DNA from: Singulisphaera acidiphila DSM 18658 | GTDB taxonomy: Bacteria; Planctomycetota; Planctomycetia; Isosphaerales; Isosphaeraceae | Reading direction: 5' to 3' | Assembly: GCF_000242455.2 (NCBI RefSeq) | Contig: NC_019892.1 | Span: forward strand, 7,760,744 to 7,824,743 | DNA: 64,000 bases | Shown: piece after piece, positions 1 through 8,632 of the stretch | Numbering within the stretch: position 1 is the first letter of the stretch | How the letters are laid out: each line of letters starts with the position of its first letter | Made by a program: the position numbers and the translations under genes | The notes under the pieces: generated by a model | What the model was told of the DNA's origin: nothing | The model's input: the letters and a program-made list of their open reading frames with translations, nothing else | Database searches by the model: none

Positions 1-1
1 C

Positions 2-193
2 CGGGCCTGCGACGCCGAGTATCTCCTCCCCTCGCACGGACCGATCTTCCGTAAGGACAACGCACTGCTCGACGCCACCATCGCCCGGCTCGAGTCGTAC
101 ACCCACATGGCCGACTTCGGCACTTGCGCCATCGATTGGCCGCTCCTCGACGAGTGGGAAGATGAGCTTGCGCAAGGAAAGCTCAATCTCTAA
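2..193 (+). CDS. Metallo-beta-lactamase-fold hydrolase, C-terminal fragment
   Basis: Only the last 63 codons lie in the window; the gene begins upstream. The fragment reads in one open frame to a TAA stop and contains the motif LLPSHGPIF, followed by an alpha-helical tail rich in Asp, Glu and Leu. A (P)SHGP or (P)GHGP turn carrying a metal-ligand His near the C-terminus is typical of MBL-fold hydrolases (glyoxalase II, flavodiiron and Zn-hydrolase relatives), where it is followed by a segment like the DNALLDATIARLE seen here. The substrate cannot be told from the tail. A strong intrinsic terminator lies 27 bases after the stop, so this is the last gene of its transcript. Confidence 0.55.
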   Translation, partial: RACDAEYLLPSHGPIFRKDNALLDATIARLESYTHMADFGTCAIDWPLLDEWEDELAQGKLNL

Positions 194-219
194 GCGCGTG
201 TGCATGCCGATGTCTTGCC

Positions 220-248
220 GGGTGGGCACGTCCCACCCCTCTTTTTTT
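220..248 (+). terminator. Rho-independent terminator after the MBL-fold gene
   Basis: A perfect 7-bp stem (GGGTGGG / CCCACCC) with a 5-base loop is followed by CCTC-like bases and then seven T residues (242-248). It sits 27 bases downstream of the preceding stop codon on the same strand. Confidence 0.8.
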
Positions 249-463
249 CCTTTCCTTGACAGAGGGCAGGCTTCAGCCTGTCACCACCGCACAGGGACGG
301 CGGGCCAAAGCCTCTCATCGGCCCGCCGCCTTGTCTGTCCCCCTCAACAAAAGGCACGAAGTTCTCGGGCCAACCGTTTTCGAGTCCATCGAATCGTCGG
401 CCAGCATCAATCAGGGCATGCGCATACAACTTTATCCATGTCGTCAATGCGCAATTTCCTAGC

Positions 464-689
464 TTACCGCATGACGATGACGTCCTTCCCTTTCATCCGC
501 CAGCCCGCTTCCCGATCGCCGATCAGTGCGATACCCCTTCGTCCAGTCTGGCCGTGCGGCCGATCGAAATCGTCAGTGTACCGCAGCCCGCGAGATCAAC
601 GATCTCATCCCGGCCGGAGCGGGCAGCTCATAGGTCTCCCACCGCATTTCTTCGGGGCCGCCGTAGCGTTGATATTGGATCCTTTTCAT
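464..689 (-). pseudogene. Remnant of an NADPH:quinone oxidoreductase / zinc-type alcohol dehydrogenase gene, internally deleted
   Basis: Read on the minus strand from the ATG at 689, the first 27 codons give a typical N-terminus of the medium-chain dehydrogenase family: MKRIQYQRYGGPEEM, then ...YELPAPAG. The frame then breaks. The adjoining bases, with one or two frame changes, encode what looks like the C-terminus of the same family: LTISIGRTARLDEG, then IALIGDREAGWRMKGKDV ending VMR-stop. The whole nucleotide-binding core (about 230-250 residues in an intact enzyme of about 310-330) is missing. An intact family member would bind NADPH and reduce quinones. This copy cannot be functional. The two ends fit the order of one ancestral gene, so a large internal deletion plus small indels is the simplest reading. 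Confidence 0.6.
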
Positions 690-1056
690 CGTCGTCTCTG
701 TGCGGGATGGAGAACCCAGAAGGTTCCCCGCATCCTTTTGGAGTCGATGCATGTCAAAATGCCGCAATCGTTTGTGGTGAATCGCGAATCCCATACCGGG
801 CCGCAACCCTGGATGGAGAGCCGTGAAATTGAGGGATTTCAAAAAAGATCTCGCGGTTTGCGATCACCAAAACGGATGGGACTGACGAGAACAATGGCCG
901 ATTTCAGAAGACGTAAATTGGCTCAAGTCAATCGCAACGCCGACCGACAAGTCGCGATTGACGGAATTGCGAGACAGACTTAGAATCCCGCGCCCAGTAG
1001 CCGGCGACACGGATCGTTGACCGGTAAGTTTCGTCAGGCGGAACGGAGGTCGTCGT
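690..1056. other. Intergenic stretch, no gene recognised
   Basis: No reading frame here has credible family content. It holds the upstream region of the decayed oxidoreductase on one side and the leader of the next gene on the other. An inverted repeat TCAATCGC ... GCGATTGA (928-961) could form a hairpin or an operator. A GGAGG ribosome-binding site lies just before the gene at 1057. Confidence 0.5.
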
Positions 1057-2271
1057 ATGAACGCAGCGTTGAGTCTCTTCGCTCTCGCTCTCCTCGGAGC
1101 AGATTCATCCCCGAACCAGGGCACTCTCCCTATTCAGTATCGAGTCAAGCTACTCGAGATGGATGGGTTGAAGTGGCGCGAGTCGATCTACACCCGGCTT
1201 CAGCCGGTCGCTCGACAAGGCACCTGCGCGATCTGGACGGCGAATCAGGATGTAATTAAACCCTTAGTAGATCAGGCAAGCCGGGTCTTGATGAACCCGC
1301 AGGTCATGGCGGACCCCAACGCCGTGGCGGCCTATTCCCAGCGGACGACGCGAAAGGTCGCCTCGCAACTGACCCGCCATGCGGACGGCCCTGTCGATCA
1401 TGCCGTGGCGGTCGCCTATACCACCGACCACGAGGATCTCCGGGAAGGCTGCCAGTTCACGATGTCAGGTCGAAAGCTCGACCAGGGCATGCTCGTCAGG
1501 ATGGTCGTCGAAGAAACCAGGATTGCCGCAATTCACCAGGTGAAGCTGACGGAGTTCGTTCCCAAGAAAGACGACCAAGGCGAGCAGACGATCCTCAGCC
1601 CCAAGCTTGACGTGCCGGAAGTCGTGAAAGGGACGCTCGAAGGGGAGTGGCTGATCCCCAATAGCGGAGTGCTCGTGGCAAGCCTCGGCGCCCACACGAT
1701 CGACGACGGCAACGGTAAGGCCGTGATCCGCGAACGGCTGATGCTGATTGAAGCCGCCCCGGTTACCCCCCGGACCACCGTCGATCTGTCCCAGGCGCTC
1801 AGTCGAAGTTTCACGTTCGTGGCACCCGCCCGAGTCTCCACGATCCCCATGCCGAACCACCTTCCGATCATGCCCGGCCGTGTTCCGATCGCGCCGAGCC
1901 GTTCACTGCCGATAGCCCGCGCCGCGGATGGAACCCCGGTTCCGCTTCCGCCGCTTCCCGAGTCGCAAGTGCCGCCGACGTCGTTTCCCGGAACCTCCGA
2001 GCCGTGCGCAACCCCGCAGACCGCACCGCAGCCCAAATCCGCAAGCGACGACACGGTTACCCCTCACGTCAAAGACAATGAGGAGACCAAGTCGATCGAC
2101 CTCGAATCGCACCGAGTGGGTTATTACCCCGAAGCCAGCGCAGCGGACACGCTTGGCGCTTCGGCCCGAGGCTTCTGGTCCACCATCAAGCCCTATCTGC
2201 TCCGCCTCCCGCTTGGGCCTGGAATCGACATCGAACTCAGCGCAACGGTCAAGCCATCGATCAAGCCCTGA
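1057..2271 (+). CDS. Exported protein of unknown function with Pro-rich C-terminal part
   Basis: The 404-residue protein starts at an ATG preceded by GGAGG at good spacing. Residues 1-15 are a short hydrophobic stretch that could be a signal peptide. Residues about 20-230 form one predicted mixed alpha/beta region. It includes GTLEGEWLIPNSGVLVASLG and an ending RERLMLIEA, which recalls the last beta strands of secretin-type proteins, but the similarity is too weak to name. Residues about 260-340 are rich in Pro and Ser (linker-like), and the last 20 residues are amphipathic. No catalytic motif is visible. The gene stands alone and ends in a strong terminator. I do not recognise the family. 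Confidence 0.7.
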   Translation: MNAALSLFALALLGADSSPNQGTLPIQYRVKLLEMDGLKWRESIYTRLQPVARQGTCAIWTANQDVIKPLVDQASRVLMNPQVMADPNAVAAYSQRTTRKVASQLTRHADGPVDHAVAVAYTTDHEDLREGCQFTMSGRKLDQGMLVRMVVEETRIAAIHQVKLTEFVPKKDDQGEQTILSPKLDVPEVVKGTLEGEWLIPNSGVLVASLGAHTIDDGNGKAVIRERLMLIEAAPVTPRTTVDLSQALSRSFTFVAPARVSTIPMPNHLPIMPGRVPIAPSRSLPIARAADGTPVPLPPLPESQVPPTSFPGTSEPCATPQTAPQPKSASDDTVTPHVKDNEETKSIDLESHRVGYYPEASAADTLGASARGFWSTIKPYLLRLPLGPGIDIELSATVKPSIKP

Positions 2272-2320
2272 GCGAATCCGCTGTTACGCTCAACGACGAA
2301 TCCGCCAGCGAAACGAATTC

Positions 2321-2361
2321 GGGTGGTCGGGACCTCACAGGCCCTGGCCACCCGTTTTTTT
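2321..2361 (+). terminator. Rho-independent terminator
   Basis: GGGTGG-C-GGG pairs with CCC-GG-CCACCC around an 11-base loop and is followed by seven T residues (2355-2361), 50 bases past the stop of the unknown exported protein. The rest of the 336-base gap up to 2607 shows no gene. Confidence 0.8.
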
Positions 2362-2607
2362 CATTTCCGCGACGGTCGACTTCTCGACGGTTCACTTTCG
2401 GCGGTTCGCCCATCGACGCCATTGAGCAAGGCTTCGAGCTCTCTCGAACCCGCCACTGAGGCAAGACCTCCGACTTCGCCCGGAAGCGTGTGCCGCTTAC
2501 AATAAAGCTTAGCTCTCGTCATGCGAGGGGGCGCGCGGATCTCTTGATGCAGACCGCCACGGACTCCATTTTTTTTGCCAGCGATTCTTAAATACAGGGA
2601 TATGCTC

Positions 2608-3723
2608 ATGCCGGACCCCCGCTGGGAGGCTCTCGCCGACATCCTGATCGGCCACTCGACTCGGCTCGAAAAAGGGCAAGTTCTCCTGATCGAGTGCTTC
2701 GACCTCGACGATAGCACCCTGCCCCGGCTCCTCGTTCAGAAGGCCGCCAGGAAGGGCGCCTATCCGCTCGTTGAGACCAAGGATACACGAATCATTCGCG
2801 AGCTCATCAAGAACGCGTCGGAAGGGCAGATGCGTGCGCTGGGCGACTTCGAGTTGCACCGGATGAGCCAGGTTCACGCCTACATTGGTCTCCGAGGCGC
2901 CCGGAACATCAACGAGATGTCCGACGTGCAGGGGGAGAAAATGAACCTCTACAACACGCACTACCTCAAACCGGTCCACTTTGAGTGCCGGATCAAGCAG
3001 ACGAAATGGTGCGTCCTTCGGCTCCCCAACTCGAGCATGGCCCAGCAGGCCGGAATGAGTACCGAAGCGTTCGAGAACTTCTATTTTGATGTCTGCAACC
3101 TCGACTATCCTCGGCTCGCCAAGGCGCTAAGACCGCTGGTCGACCGCATGACCAAGGCGCGTGAGGTCCATATCAAGGCGCCGGAGACCGACCTCCGATT
3201 CTCGATCGAAGGGATCCCGGTCATCCCTTGCTCGGGTGAGATGAATATTCCCGACGGCGAGGTCTTCACCGCGCCCGTACGCGACTCCGTCGAAGGCCAC
3301 GTGCGTTTCAATACGCCGACGATCTACCAAGGGTCTTCGTTCGACGGCGTCCGGCTCGACTTTCGGGGCGGCCGGATCGTCGAGGCCCACTGCACCGGGG
3401 GCGACCTCAAGAAACTGCGGAGGATTTTCGAGACCGACGAAGGGGCCTCGTACATCGGTGAATGGTCGATCGGTTGCAATCCGAGGATCCTCCACCCGAT
3501 GCGCGACATCCTCTTCGACGAGAAGATCGCCGGCAGCTTTCACCTCACCCCCGGCAACGCGTATGATGAGGCGGATAATGGCAATCGTTCGAAGATTCAC
3601 TGGGATCTCGTGCAGATTCAACGACCCGACTATGGAGGGGGGAGCATCGCCTTCGACGGCGAGCCGATCCGGGTCGACGGCCGTTTCATCCCCGAGGATC
3701 TGCAAGCTCTCGACCCCGAATAA
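2608..3723 (+). CDS. M29-family metallo-aminopeptidase
   Basis: The 371-residue protein resembles the thermophilic aminopeptidases AmpS/AmpT/PepS (peptidase family M29), which remove N-terminal residues from peptides in the cytoplasm using two metal ions. The family ligands can be followed: Glu211 in the GEMNIPDGEVFTAPV segment, Glu285 in YIGEWSIG, His312 in HLTPGNAY, Tyr319, and His331 and Asp333 in KIHWDLV. The N-terminal Rossmann-like half carries the family-typical GLRGARNINEM segment. The ATG at 2608 was chosen because AGGGA (2596-2600) is at proper spacing for it; the ATG at 2602 lies almost on top of that site and the one at 2575 has none. Length is slightly below the usual 400-415 residues. 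It is monocistronic or weakly linked to the next gene 41 bases on. Confidence 0.88.
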   Translation: MPDPRWEALADILIGHSTRLEKGQVLLIECFDLDDSTLPRLLVQKAARKGAYPLVETKDTRIIRELIKNASEGQMRALGDFELHRMSQVHAYIGLRGARNINEMSDVQGEKMNLYNTHYLKPVHFECRIKQTKWCVLRLPNSSMAQQAGMSTEAFENFYFDVCNLDYPRLAKALRPLVDRMTKAREVHIKAPETDLRFSIEGIPVIPCSGEMNIPDGEVFTAPVRDSVEGHVRFNTPTIYQGSSFDGVRLDFRGGRIVEAHCTGGDLKKLRRIFETDEGASYIGEWSIGCNPRILHPMRDILFDEKIAGSFHLTPGNAYDEADNGNRSKIHWDLVQIQRPDYGGGSIAFDGEPIRVDGRFIPEDLQALDPE

Positions 3724-3764
3724 TTGACGAGGAACGTGCCCCGAACCCAAGAGAGACGCTCTCC

Positions 3765-4592
3765 ATGCTCACGACGCTTCTCCTCTCACTCGCCCTGTTC
3801 GGCCAGGCCAAGAACGACCCTGACCAGTTCCCTCTCGCCCTGCACCGGAGCATGGAGATCGACGACCTCGACCGCGAAATCCAGCGGTTGCACGACACGG
3901 TTCTGTTCAAGCGTGCCCAGCTGGTCAGCACCCAGCGCCTGTCGCAACGAGGGCTGGTGAGCCGGGCCGACTTCGAACGAGAAACGGCCTCGCTTCGCTA
4001 CGAGGAAGCCCACGAAGCAGAATCGACAGCCTATCGAAACCTGAAGGTCTACGAGCGTGACGTGATGGGCCGCGTCATCTCCTCCGACGAGGTCAAGGCT
4101 TACTCGCTCCTGCTCGACTGGGTCAAGAAACAGGCGACGATGGCCCAGGTCGACCTCGACTTTCGCGACTACACCCTGAAGCAGACCCGCGCGCTCTACC
4201 AGCGAAAGGCGATCAGCCGGCAAGAGCTCGACGACGCCGAGCAGGCCTTCAACACAGCCCAGGCAAGTCTGGCCCTCAGCAAGTCACGCGAGGCGCAAAT
4301 CGTGATGGAACTGGCCTCGCGCCAAGGAGAAAAATCGTACGACGCCGCAGAATATCAACGGCTCAAAGCCGCTTATCTCAAGGCGCGCATCCAATATTTC
4401 GAGGTCGTCACCGCCGGGTCCAAGAACCGGCTGACGATCGCCCAGCAGCGATCGCTTCGCGGCTTGATTGCGGCGGAAGACGTCACCTTGTTCCAGAAAG
4501 CCGTCGACGACGCTGAGGCCGCCCTGGCCGCCGAGCGAACAAAACTCCAAGAGAACGAGAACGCCCCTCGTCAGCCCACAACCTCGAACTGA
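3765..4592 (+). CDS. Exported coiled-coil protein (TolC/efflux-adaptor-like helices)
   Basis: This 275-residue protein has a short hydrophobic leader (LTTLLLSLALFGQA). Nearly all the remainder is helical, charged sequence with heptad-like spacing: residues 28-110, 115-195 and 215-270. Pairs such as LSQRGLVSRADFERETASL and LYQRKAISRQELDDAEQAF resemble the hairpins of HlyD/MacA adaptors or TolC-type outer-membrane proteins (the Lys/Arg-X-hydrophobic-Ser-X-X-Asp/Glu turn). It lacks the biotinyl-lipoyl and beta-barrel domains of a full adaptor. It may be a free periplasmic helical-hairpin protein. It lies 41 bases after the aminopeptidase gene and is convergent with lpxA (54 bases apart). Partners are unknown. 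Confidence 0.75.
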   Translation: MLTTLLLSLALFGQAKNDPDQFPLALHRSMEIDDLDREIQRLHDTVLFKRAQLVSTQRLSQRGLVSRADFERETASLRYEEAHEAESTAYRNLKVYERDVMGRVISSDEVKAYSLLLDWVKKQATMAQVDLDFRDYTLKQTRALYQRKAISRQELDDAEQAFNTAQASLALSKSREAQIVMELASRQGEKSYDAAEYQRLKAAYLKARIQYFEVVTAGSKNRLTIAQQRSLRGLIAAEDVTLFQKAVDDAEAALAAERTKLQENENAPRQPTTSN

Positions 4593-4646
4593 TGGTCGTG
4601 GCCCAACGTCTCGGTGCGGTGTAGCTTGGCCAGCCTCCGCTTCACT

Positions 4647-5468
4647 TCACTCAGGCGTTTCCACCTTCCCGAGTGAATGTTCGCGGGCGCGGCCGTTCTT
4701 GCCTCTTCGCTGCGTCTCGATGCCCTCGATGAGTTGCTGGACTTCCGTGGTGTATTGGCCGTGGGCTCGGAGCAGGTCGGCCGCCTGGGGAAGACGCATT
4801 TTACCAAGGTAGATCAACCGGTAGGCTTCTTCCAAGGCTGCGATCGCAGCCTTGGAAATCCCCTTTCGCTTCAGGGCCGATGCGTTGACACGGCGGACCT
4901 TCGAGGGGATCCCGTCCGCCCGCATATACCGGGGAACGTCCTGGGTCGCCTTCGACTTCATGCCGACGAAGCTGTAGGCCCCGATCGTCACGTTATGAAT
5001 GATCGCCACACCGACGGCAAATCCGGCGTGGTCTTCGACATGGACGTGGCCGCCGAGCATCGTCCATTCGCCAATCGTGATGTTATCACCCAGCTTGCAG
5101 TCGTGGGCCACGTGCGATGAGGCCAGGAGCGTGTTCCGGCTGCCGATCCGCGTGATGCCGTCCTCTTTCTCGGAGGCGCGGTGGATCGTCACCCCATTGC
5201 CCAGGAAGTTGCAATCGCCGATATCAACCCGCGTGGGACTCCCGCGATAGGAAACGTCCTGAGGAACGTCTCCTATCGAGACAAACGGGCCGATCCGGTT
5301 GAACTCGCCGATGGTCACTCGGCCCGAGATGCAGACGTTGGCGGCCAGGCGAGTCCCTCGGCCGATCCGGACTTCGGGTCCGATGACGCAATAGGGACCG
5401 ATCTCGACGTCGACGGCCAGCTCAGCGCGAGGGTCGACACAGGCCCTTGATGCAATGATGGTCGTCAC
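4647..5468 (-). CDS. lpxA: Acyl-ACP--UDP-N-acetylglucosamine O-acyltransferase
   Basis: LpxA performs the first step of lipid A synthesis, moving a 3-hydroxyacyl chain from acyl carrier protein to UDP-GlcNAc in the cytoplasm. The protein shows the left-handed beta-helix hexapeptide pattern (repeats such as IGPYCVIGPEVRIG, VTIGEFNRIG, NITIGEWTMLGG). The catalytic-His region is VTIHRAS and the second His region is SHVAHDCKLG. The C-terminal helical bundle (ALKRKGISKAAIAALEEAYRLI) is specific to LpxA. The GTG at 5468 is preferred: GGGGA lies 8 bases upstream and it gives 273 residues, close to the usual 255-270. An upstream ATG at 5624 would add 52 residues unlike any LpxA. No other lipid A gene adjoins it; hldE at the window end belongs to the same envelope pathway. 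Confidence 0.9.
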   Translation of the reverse strand: MTTIIASRACVDPRAELAVDVEIGPYCVIGPEVRIGRGTRLAANVCISGRVTIGEFNRIGPFVSIGDVPQDVSYRGSPTRVDIGDCNFLGNGVTIHRASEKEDGITRIGSRNTLLASSHVAHDCKLGDNITIGEWTMLGGHVHVEDHAGFAVGVAIIHNVTIGAYSFVGMKSKATQDVPRYMRADGIPSKVRRVNASALKRKGISKAAIAALEEAYRLIYLGKMRLPQAADLLRAHGQYTTEVQQLIEGIETQRRGKNGRAREHSLGKVETPE

Positions 5469-5810
5469 GGTCGGATTCCCCAATCCCTTGAGGTCCGTGG
5501 GGTCGGGTCGAAGCCCCTGCACTGATTGCGCAGGTGCGGTAACCGCCACGTTCGTCCGCTCGGACGACCTCGGTAGAGGAGCCGATCCATTGCCCCGCCG
5601 AGTTCTCTTCCTAAGAGCATACACCCTAAACGTGGCTCGTTGCCAGGTCCGACCACTTTGGATCTTTTACCCAGGTCACGCGACGTGAAGCCCGGCTGGG
5701 AGTCGACCTCGAGATGGCTTGGCGAAATCCCAGGTCTCTGCTACCATCCCGCGCCTGCTGTCGGCCCCTGCGGCGCTGGATTCCCTTCGAGAAACGATGG
5801 AGTCGGTTAC

Positions 5811-6458
5811 ATGCTCCCTCACCGGATTTGGCGTCGCCGCTTACTTGCGGCGGCCTTGGTTATCGGAGCCTGTCACCAGATCTGGCGCCATGGCCAGGAT
5901 TATGTGTTCATCGACAAATTTGCGGAGGTCGTGCCGGGGCGGATCTACCGCGGCGCCTGGCAGCAAGACTGGCCGATGCACAGGCTGGTCCGCAACTATA
6001 AGATCAAGACGGTCGTGGCTCTTGCCCATCCTCCCGAGAGCCCCTTGGCTGTCAAGGAGAAGGCGCTCGCCAACGAGTTGGGATTCCGCTGGATCCATAT
6101 CCCGATCGTCGACCATCGGATCTCAGGTGTGTCGCAGCCCCTTCTCGATAGCCTCGAGCGAGCCGCCAACGCGCTGGCCAGTTCCAAGAACCAGCCGGTC
6201 TACTTTCACTGCCATCATGGGGTCAACCGGACCTCAATGGTCCAGATCGCCTATCGAACACTCCACTGCGGTTGGACGCTGGAGCAGGCGACCGAAGAGA
6301 TCTCGCGCGATTTCGGTTTGAAGGAGGTCGCTCATGGCCCCGACTACCGCCAGATGGCGGCCTTTTACAATGAGCGCGTCCTACCCCGACGCCAGGCGCG
6401 ACTCAACCAACGCGAATCCAACGGCCTCTCGTTGAACGCGGCGATCTCCGGAAATTAG
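5811..6458 (+). CDS. Cys-based protein phosphatase (dual-specificity/tyrosine type), membrane-anchored or exported
   Basis: The 215-residue protein carries the P-loop HCHHGVNRT (HCX5RT), the nucleophile-cysteine signature of tyrosine and dual-specificity phosphatases, near residue 137. The upstream general-acid region is in the PIVDHRISG segment. The N-terminus (HRIWRRRLLAAALVIGACHQIW) is a positively charged hydrophobic helix, either an uncleaved anchor or a signal peptide, which would place the enzyme outside the cytoplasm. Start: the ATG at 5811 has GGAG 8 bases before it; the longer frame from 5640 begins in sequence with no coding character. Substrates could be phosphoproteins or phosphorylated sugars or lipids. 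It is divergent from lpxA and convergent with the SGNH hydrolase gene. Confidence 0.82.
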   Translation: MLPHRIWRRRLLAAALVIGACHQIWRHGQDYVFIDKFAEVVPGRIYRGAWQQDWPMHRLVRNYKIKTVVALAHPPESPLAVKEKALANELGFRWIHIPIVDHRISGVSQPLLDSLERAANALASSKNQPVYFHCHHGVNRTSMVQIAYRTLHCGWTLEQATEEISRDFGLKEVAHGPDYRQMAAFYNERVLPRRQARLNQRESNGLSLNAAISGN

Positions 6459-6523
6459 AGCGGTTGCCCCTCGAATCGCTCGACCTAGTGCAAAAGCGGA
6501 TCGCGACCGGTGACCCCGCCGTT

Positions 6524-7525
6524 TCACTGCGCTCCGGTCGGAAGGCTCACCGAGCCGGCTCCCTTCTCACCGAGCGTCGCGAGCGAGGCAGGGCTCGAGG
6601 GTGACGATTCGGAGAGCGAGGCCGCGAAGGCTACGATATCTCGGTCGCTCAATGGTGCGATCGTCGCGGCAAACTTGGTGTCGATGGCGTTGACGACCAT
6701 CTGGGCCATGAGCCCTTGCCCCATCGTCCCGAAATGGCGCTGGTCGGCCAGGAAGAGATGATTGAGGTCATTCCCCGACTGGATCCGGTCGAGTCTCCGG
6801 CCACCGATCAGCGCATGGTCACGACTGAACCGGTTGGCAATCTTCGCCGCCATATCGAAGTCGGCCACCGCGACCCTCGGCTGGAGCAAGGCGAGGGACC
6901 GGATCTGGGTGTTATAGGCTCGGAGCGCGGCGGAATAACGATCGAGTAAGGGGACAGCTAACCTTTGCTCGCGGACGGCTCCCCGGATCATCGGCAGGTC
7001 TCTGATGTCCGGCACCGTGACGGCGACGACCTTGACCTGAGGGCTTGCGTTGAGAATCGTCTCCAAGGCGACCCGATAGTTGGCCAGGGCCCGGGGCAGC
7101 GTGTCGTCGAGCGCCGTCGACGGATCGGCGGACGCGAGCGCGTGGATGAAGTCGTTGCCGCCCACGAAGATCACGACGACGGAAACTTTCCCAGCGGCCA
7201 CCTGAGCAGCCAGGCCGGTGTGCTGCCCGGCGGCCAGGAGGTCGTCGGTCGTCGCATCACTCTGGGCCCAGTTAAACTCATAGCCCTGGTCACGCGGCTG
7301 GCCACGGCTGACCGTACTGAACTCGCCGAAGTTCAAACCGCGGGTCGCGGCCAGGATCTCCACCCAGTTGCGGCTCGTCATTCGGTCAGGAGAGTAGAAC
7401 TGATATTCATCGGAATAACTGTCGCCGAGAACACCAATTCCGCCCAACTCACCGGCTGGGACAGCCGAACATGGCATCAATGCTAAGAACGACGCGAGAA
7501 CTCCCCCCTTCAGCCCCCTCATCAA
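6524..7525 (-). CDS. Exported SGNH/GDSL-type hydrolase
   Basis: A 333-residue protein with a signal peptide (FLALMPCSAVPAGEL) and the SGNH esterase blocks: GDSYSDE (Ser nucleophile, block I), an Asn/Gly region, GGND (block III), and a C-terminal Asp...His pair in the DLNHLFLADQRHFG region (block V). Such enzymes hydrolyse ester bonds of lipids, acetylated sugars or glycans in the periplasm. The extension after the catalytic domain (about 40 residues, Ser/Ala-rich) has no known match. It is a single gene with no operon partner. The lower-GC 576-base region upstream probably holds its promoter. Confidence 0.85.
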   Translation of the reverse strand: MMRGLKGGVLASFLALMPCSAVPAGELGGIGVLGDSYSDEYQFYSPDRMTSRNWVEILAATRGLNFGEFSTVSRGQPRDQGYEFNWAQSDATTDDLLAAGQHTGLAAQVAAGKVSVVVIFVGGNDFIHALASADPSTALDDTLPRALANYRVALETILNASPQVKVVAVTVPDIRDLPMIRGAVREQRLAVPLLDRYSAALRAYNTQIRSLALLQPRVAVADFDMAAKIANRFSRDHALIGGRRLDRIQSGNDLNHLFLADQRHFGTMGQGLMAQMVVNAIDTKFAATIAPLSDRDIVAFAASLSESSPSSPASLATLGEKGAGSVSLPTGAQ

Positions 7526-8101
7526 CGTACACTCCCGGTTGTTTCATCATAAGGTGGTGATCGATTGTAGGCGCCGAGAACGGGCCGACCCTCGATTTTT
7601 GCTCATTCCTCCTTGGAGAGCAGGTGGTGCGAAAGTCCCGAGTCACAAACCTCGCCGATCGCCGTCAGAATGGCGTAGCAATAGGTTGGCTAGGCGTGAA
7701 CCGGTTGATCGCAACCTTCGTTACAAAGCACAATCCGGACATTTACGCCCGAAAGTTGTCTTGTGACTTCAAAACTTTAGCTCCCAATTTGGAAAAGCTA
7801 AAGCTTCTTACCCCCTTCGACTGGGGAAATTTATCCTGTTCTCAGGCTTGTATGAATGGAACGGGTTATAACGATGAGAGTTGCCATAAAGAGGGCCTAA
7901 CATCGTCGATTTCTACGCTGGCTCCGAGGCGCGATCGAGTCGATGCCTCACCGATTCGTCCACTTGGCAGGAGATTGCCCCTCTCGATGTTGCGTTTTAG
8001 CAACAGGCAACCGGAGAACGTGGGCTACAATGATCCTAGCCGGAGGAATCAGACGAAAGGGAATTACTGATCGGCCGGGCCTTCCATCCGAGGAGTCGCT
8101 G
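7526..8101. other. 576-base intergenic region of lower GC
   Basis: Divergent upstream region between the SGNH hydrolase gene (minus) and the PilZ gene (plus). A 148-codon open frame (7624-8070) exists but its translation shows no family pattern or coding bias, so it is not called. The stretch 7690-7900 is clearly more AT-rich than its surroundings and is the likely promoter zone. No repeat or RNA gene was recognised. Confidence 0.5.
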
Positions 8102-8512
8102 ATGAACGATAACTTACTCGGTTTCCTCAAAGCCCGCCCTCGCGCCGTGGGGGAGGCGTTTCGCACCAACCCGCGTCACCAATCACGACGCCGCGCGTTG
8201 GTTTCCTGGCAACAAGGACGAGAATCGCGCACCGTTAAGGCCCGCTTGATCGATATCAGTCGCATGGGAGTGGCGCTGACCGCGTCCACCCCGCCACCCA
8301 GCTCGGCGGTCGTCTGCATCCGCTTGGTCGGGTCAACTCCGACCCCTTGGATCGAAGGGGACGTGGTCGGAATCGAGCCGACCGATGGCACCTATCGGAT
8401 CCGGATCAAATTCCGCGAGCCTTGTCCGACAATCATGATCAAGTCGGCCGTACTTGCGCCCCAGACGTCCGAGGAAAAAACGGCGAGTTCGGCCGACGCA
8501 AAGCAACCCTGA
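8102..8512 (+). CDS. PilZ-domain protein (probable c-di-GMP receptor)
   Basis: The 136-residue protein is essentially a single PilZ domain. It has an Arg-rich N-terminal switch (HQSRRRALVSW, an RxxxR-type motif), then the second signature DISRMGVALTA (D/NxSxxG) after a beta strand. Both motifs contact cyclic di-GMP in characterised PilZ proteins. The strand pattern continues to about residue 120, followed by a disordered Ser/Glu/Ala tail. Start at the ATG at 8102, with GAGGAG upstream. No partner gene adjoins it, so the output process (motility, matrix, transcription) is unknown. Confidence 0.85.
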   Translation: MNDNLLGFLKARPRAVGEAFRTNPRHQSRRRALVSWQQGRESRTVKARLIDISRMGVALTASTPPPSSAVVCIRLVGSTPTPWIEGDVVGIEPTDGTYRIRIKFREPCPTIMIKSAVLAPQTSEEKTASSADAKQP

Positions 8513-8536
8513 ACAATCAGACAGCGGTAAAATCAG

Positions 8537-8577
8537 ACGGCCCGGGTGCTTTTGGGAAAAAAAACGCCCGGGCCCGT
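8537..8577. terminator. Long GC-rich hairpin after the PilZ gene
   Basis: ACGGCCCGGGTG (8537-8548) is nearly complementary to CGCCCGGGCCCGT (8565-8577), giving a 12-bp stem with an A-rich loop (eight A residues at 8557-8564). It lies 25 bases after the PilZ stop and 56 bases past the small minus-strand gene, so it may end both transcripts. There is no T-run after the stem, so activity is uncertain. Confidence 0.4.
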
Positions 8578-8632
8578 TCGATTGGGGACGATCCGAAGGA
8601 CGTGGGAAACGTCTCGGTCGTCCGTGACAACA

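Noticed and set aside
162..983. 273-codon plus-strand open frame near the window start
   Set aside because: It runs over the terminator and the decayed oxidoreductase on the other strand; Arg/Ser/Pro-rich without coding character.
7624..8070. 148-codon open frame in the gap before the PilZ gene
   Set aside because: Low-GC non-coding composition, no ribosome-binding site, no recognisable pattern.
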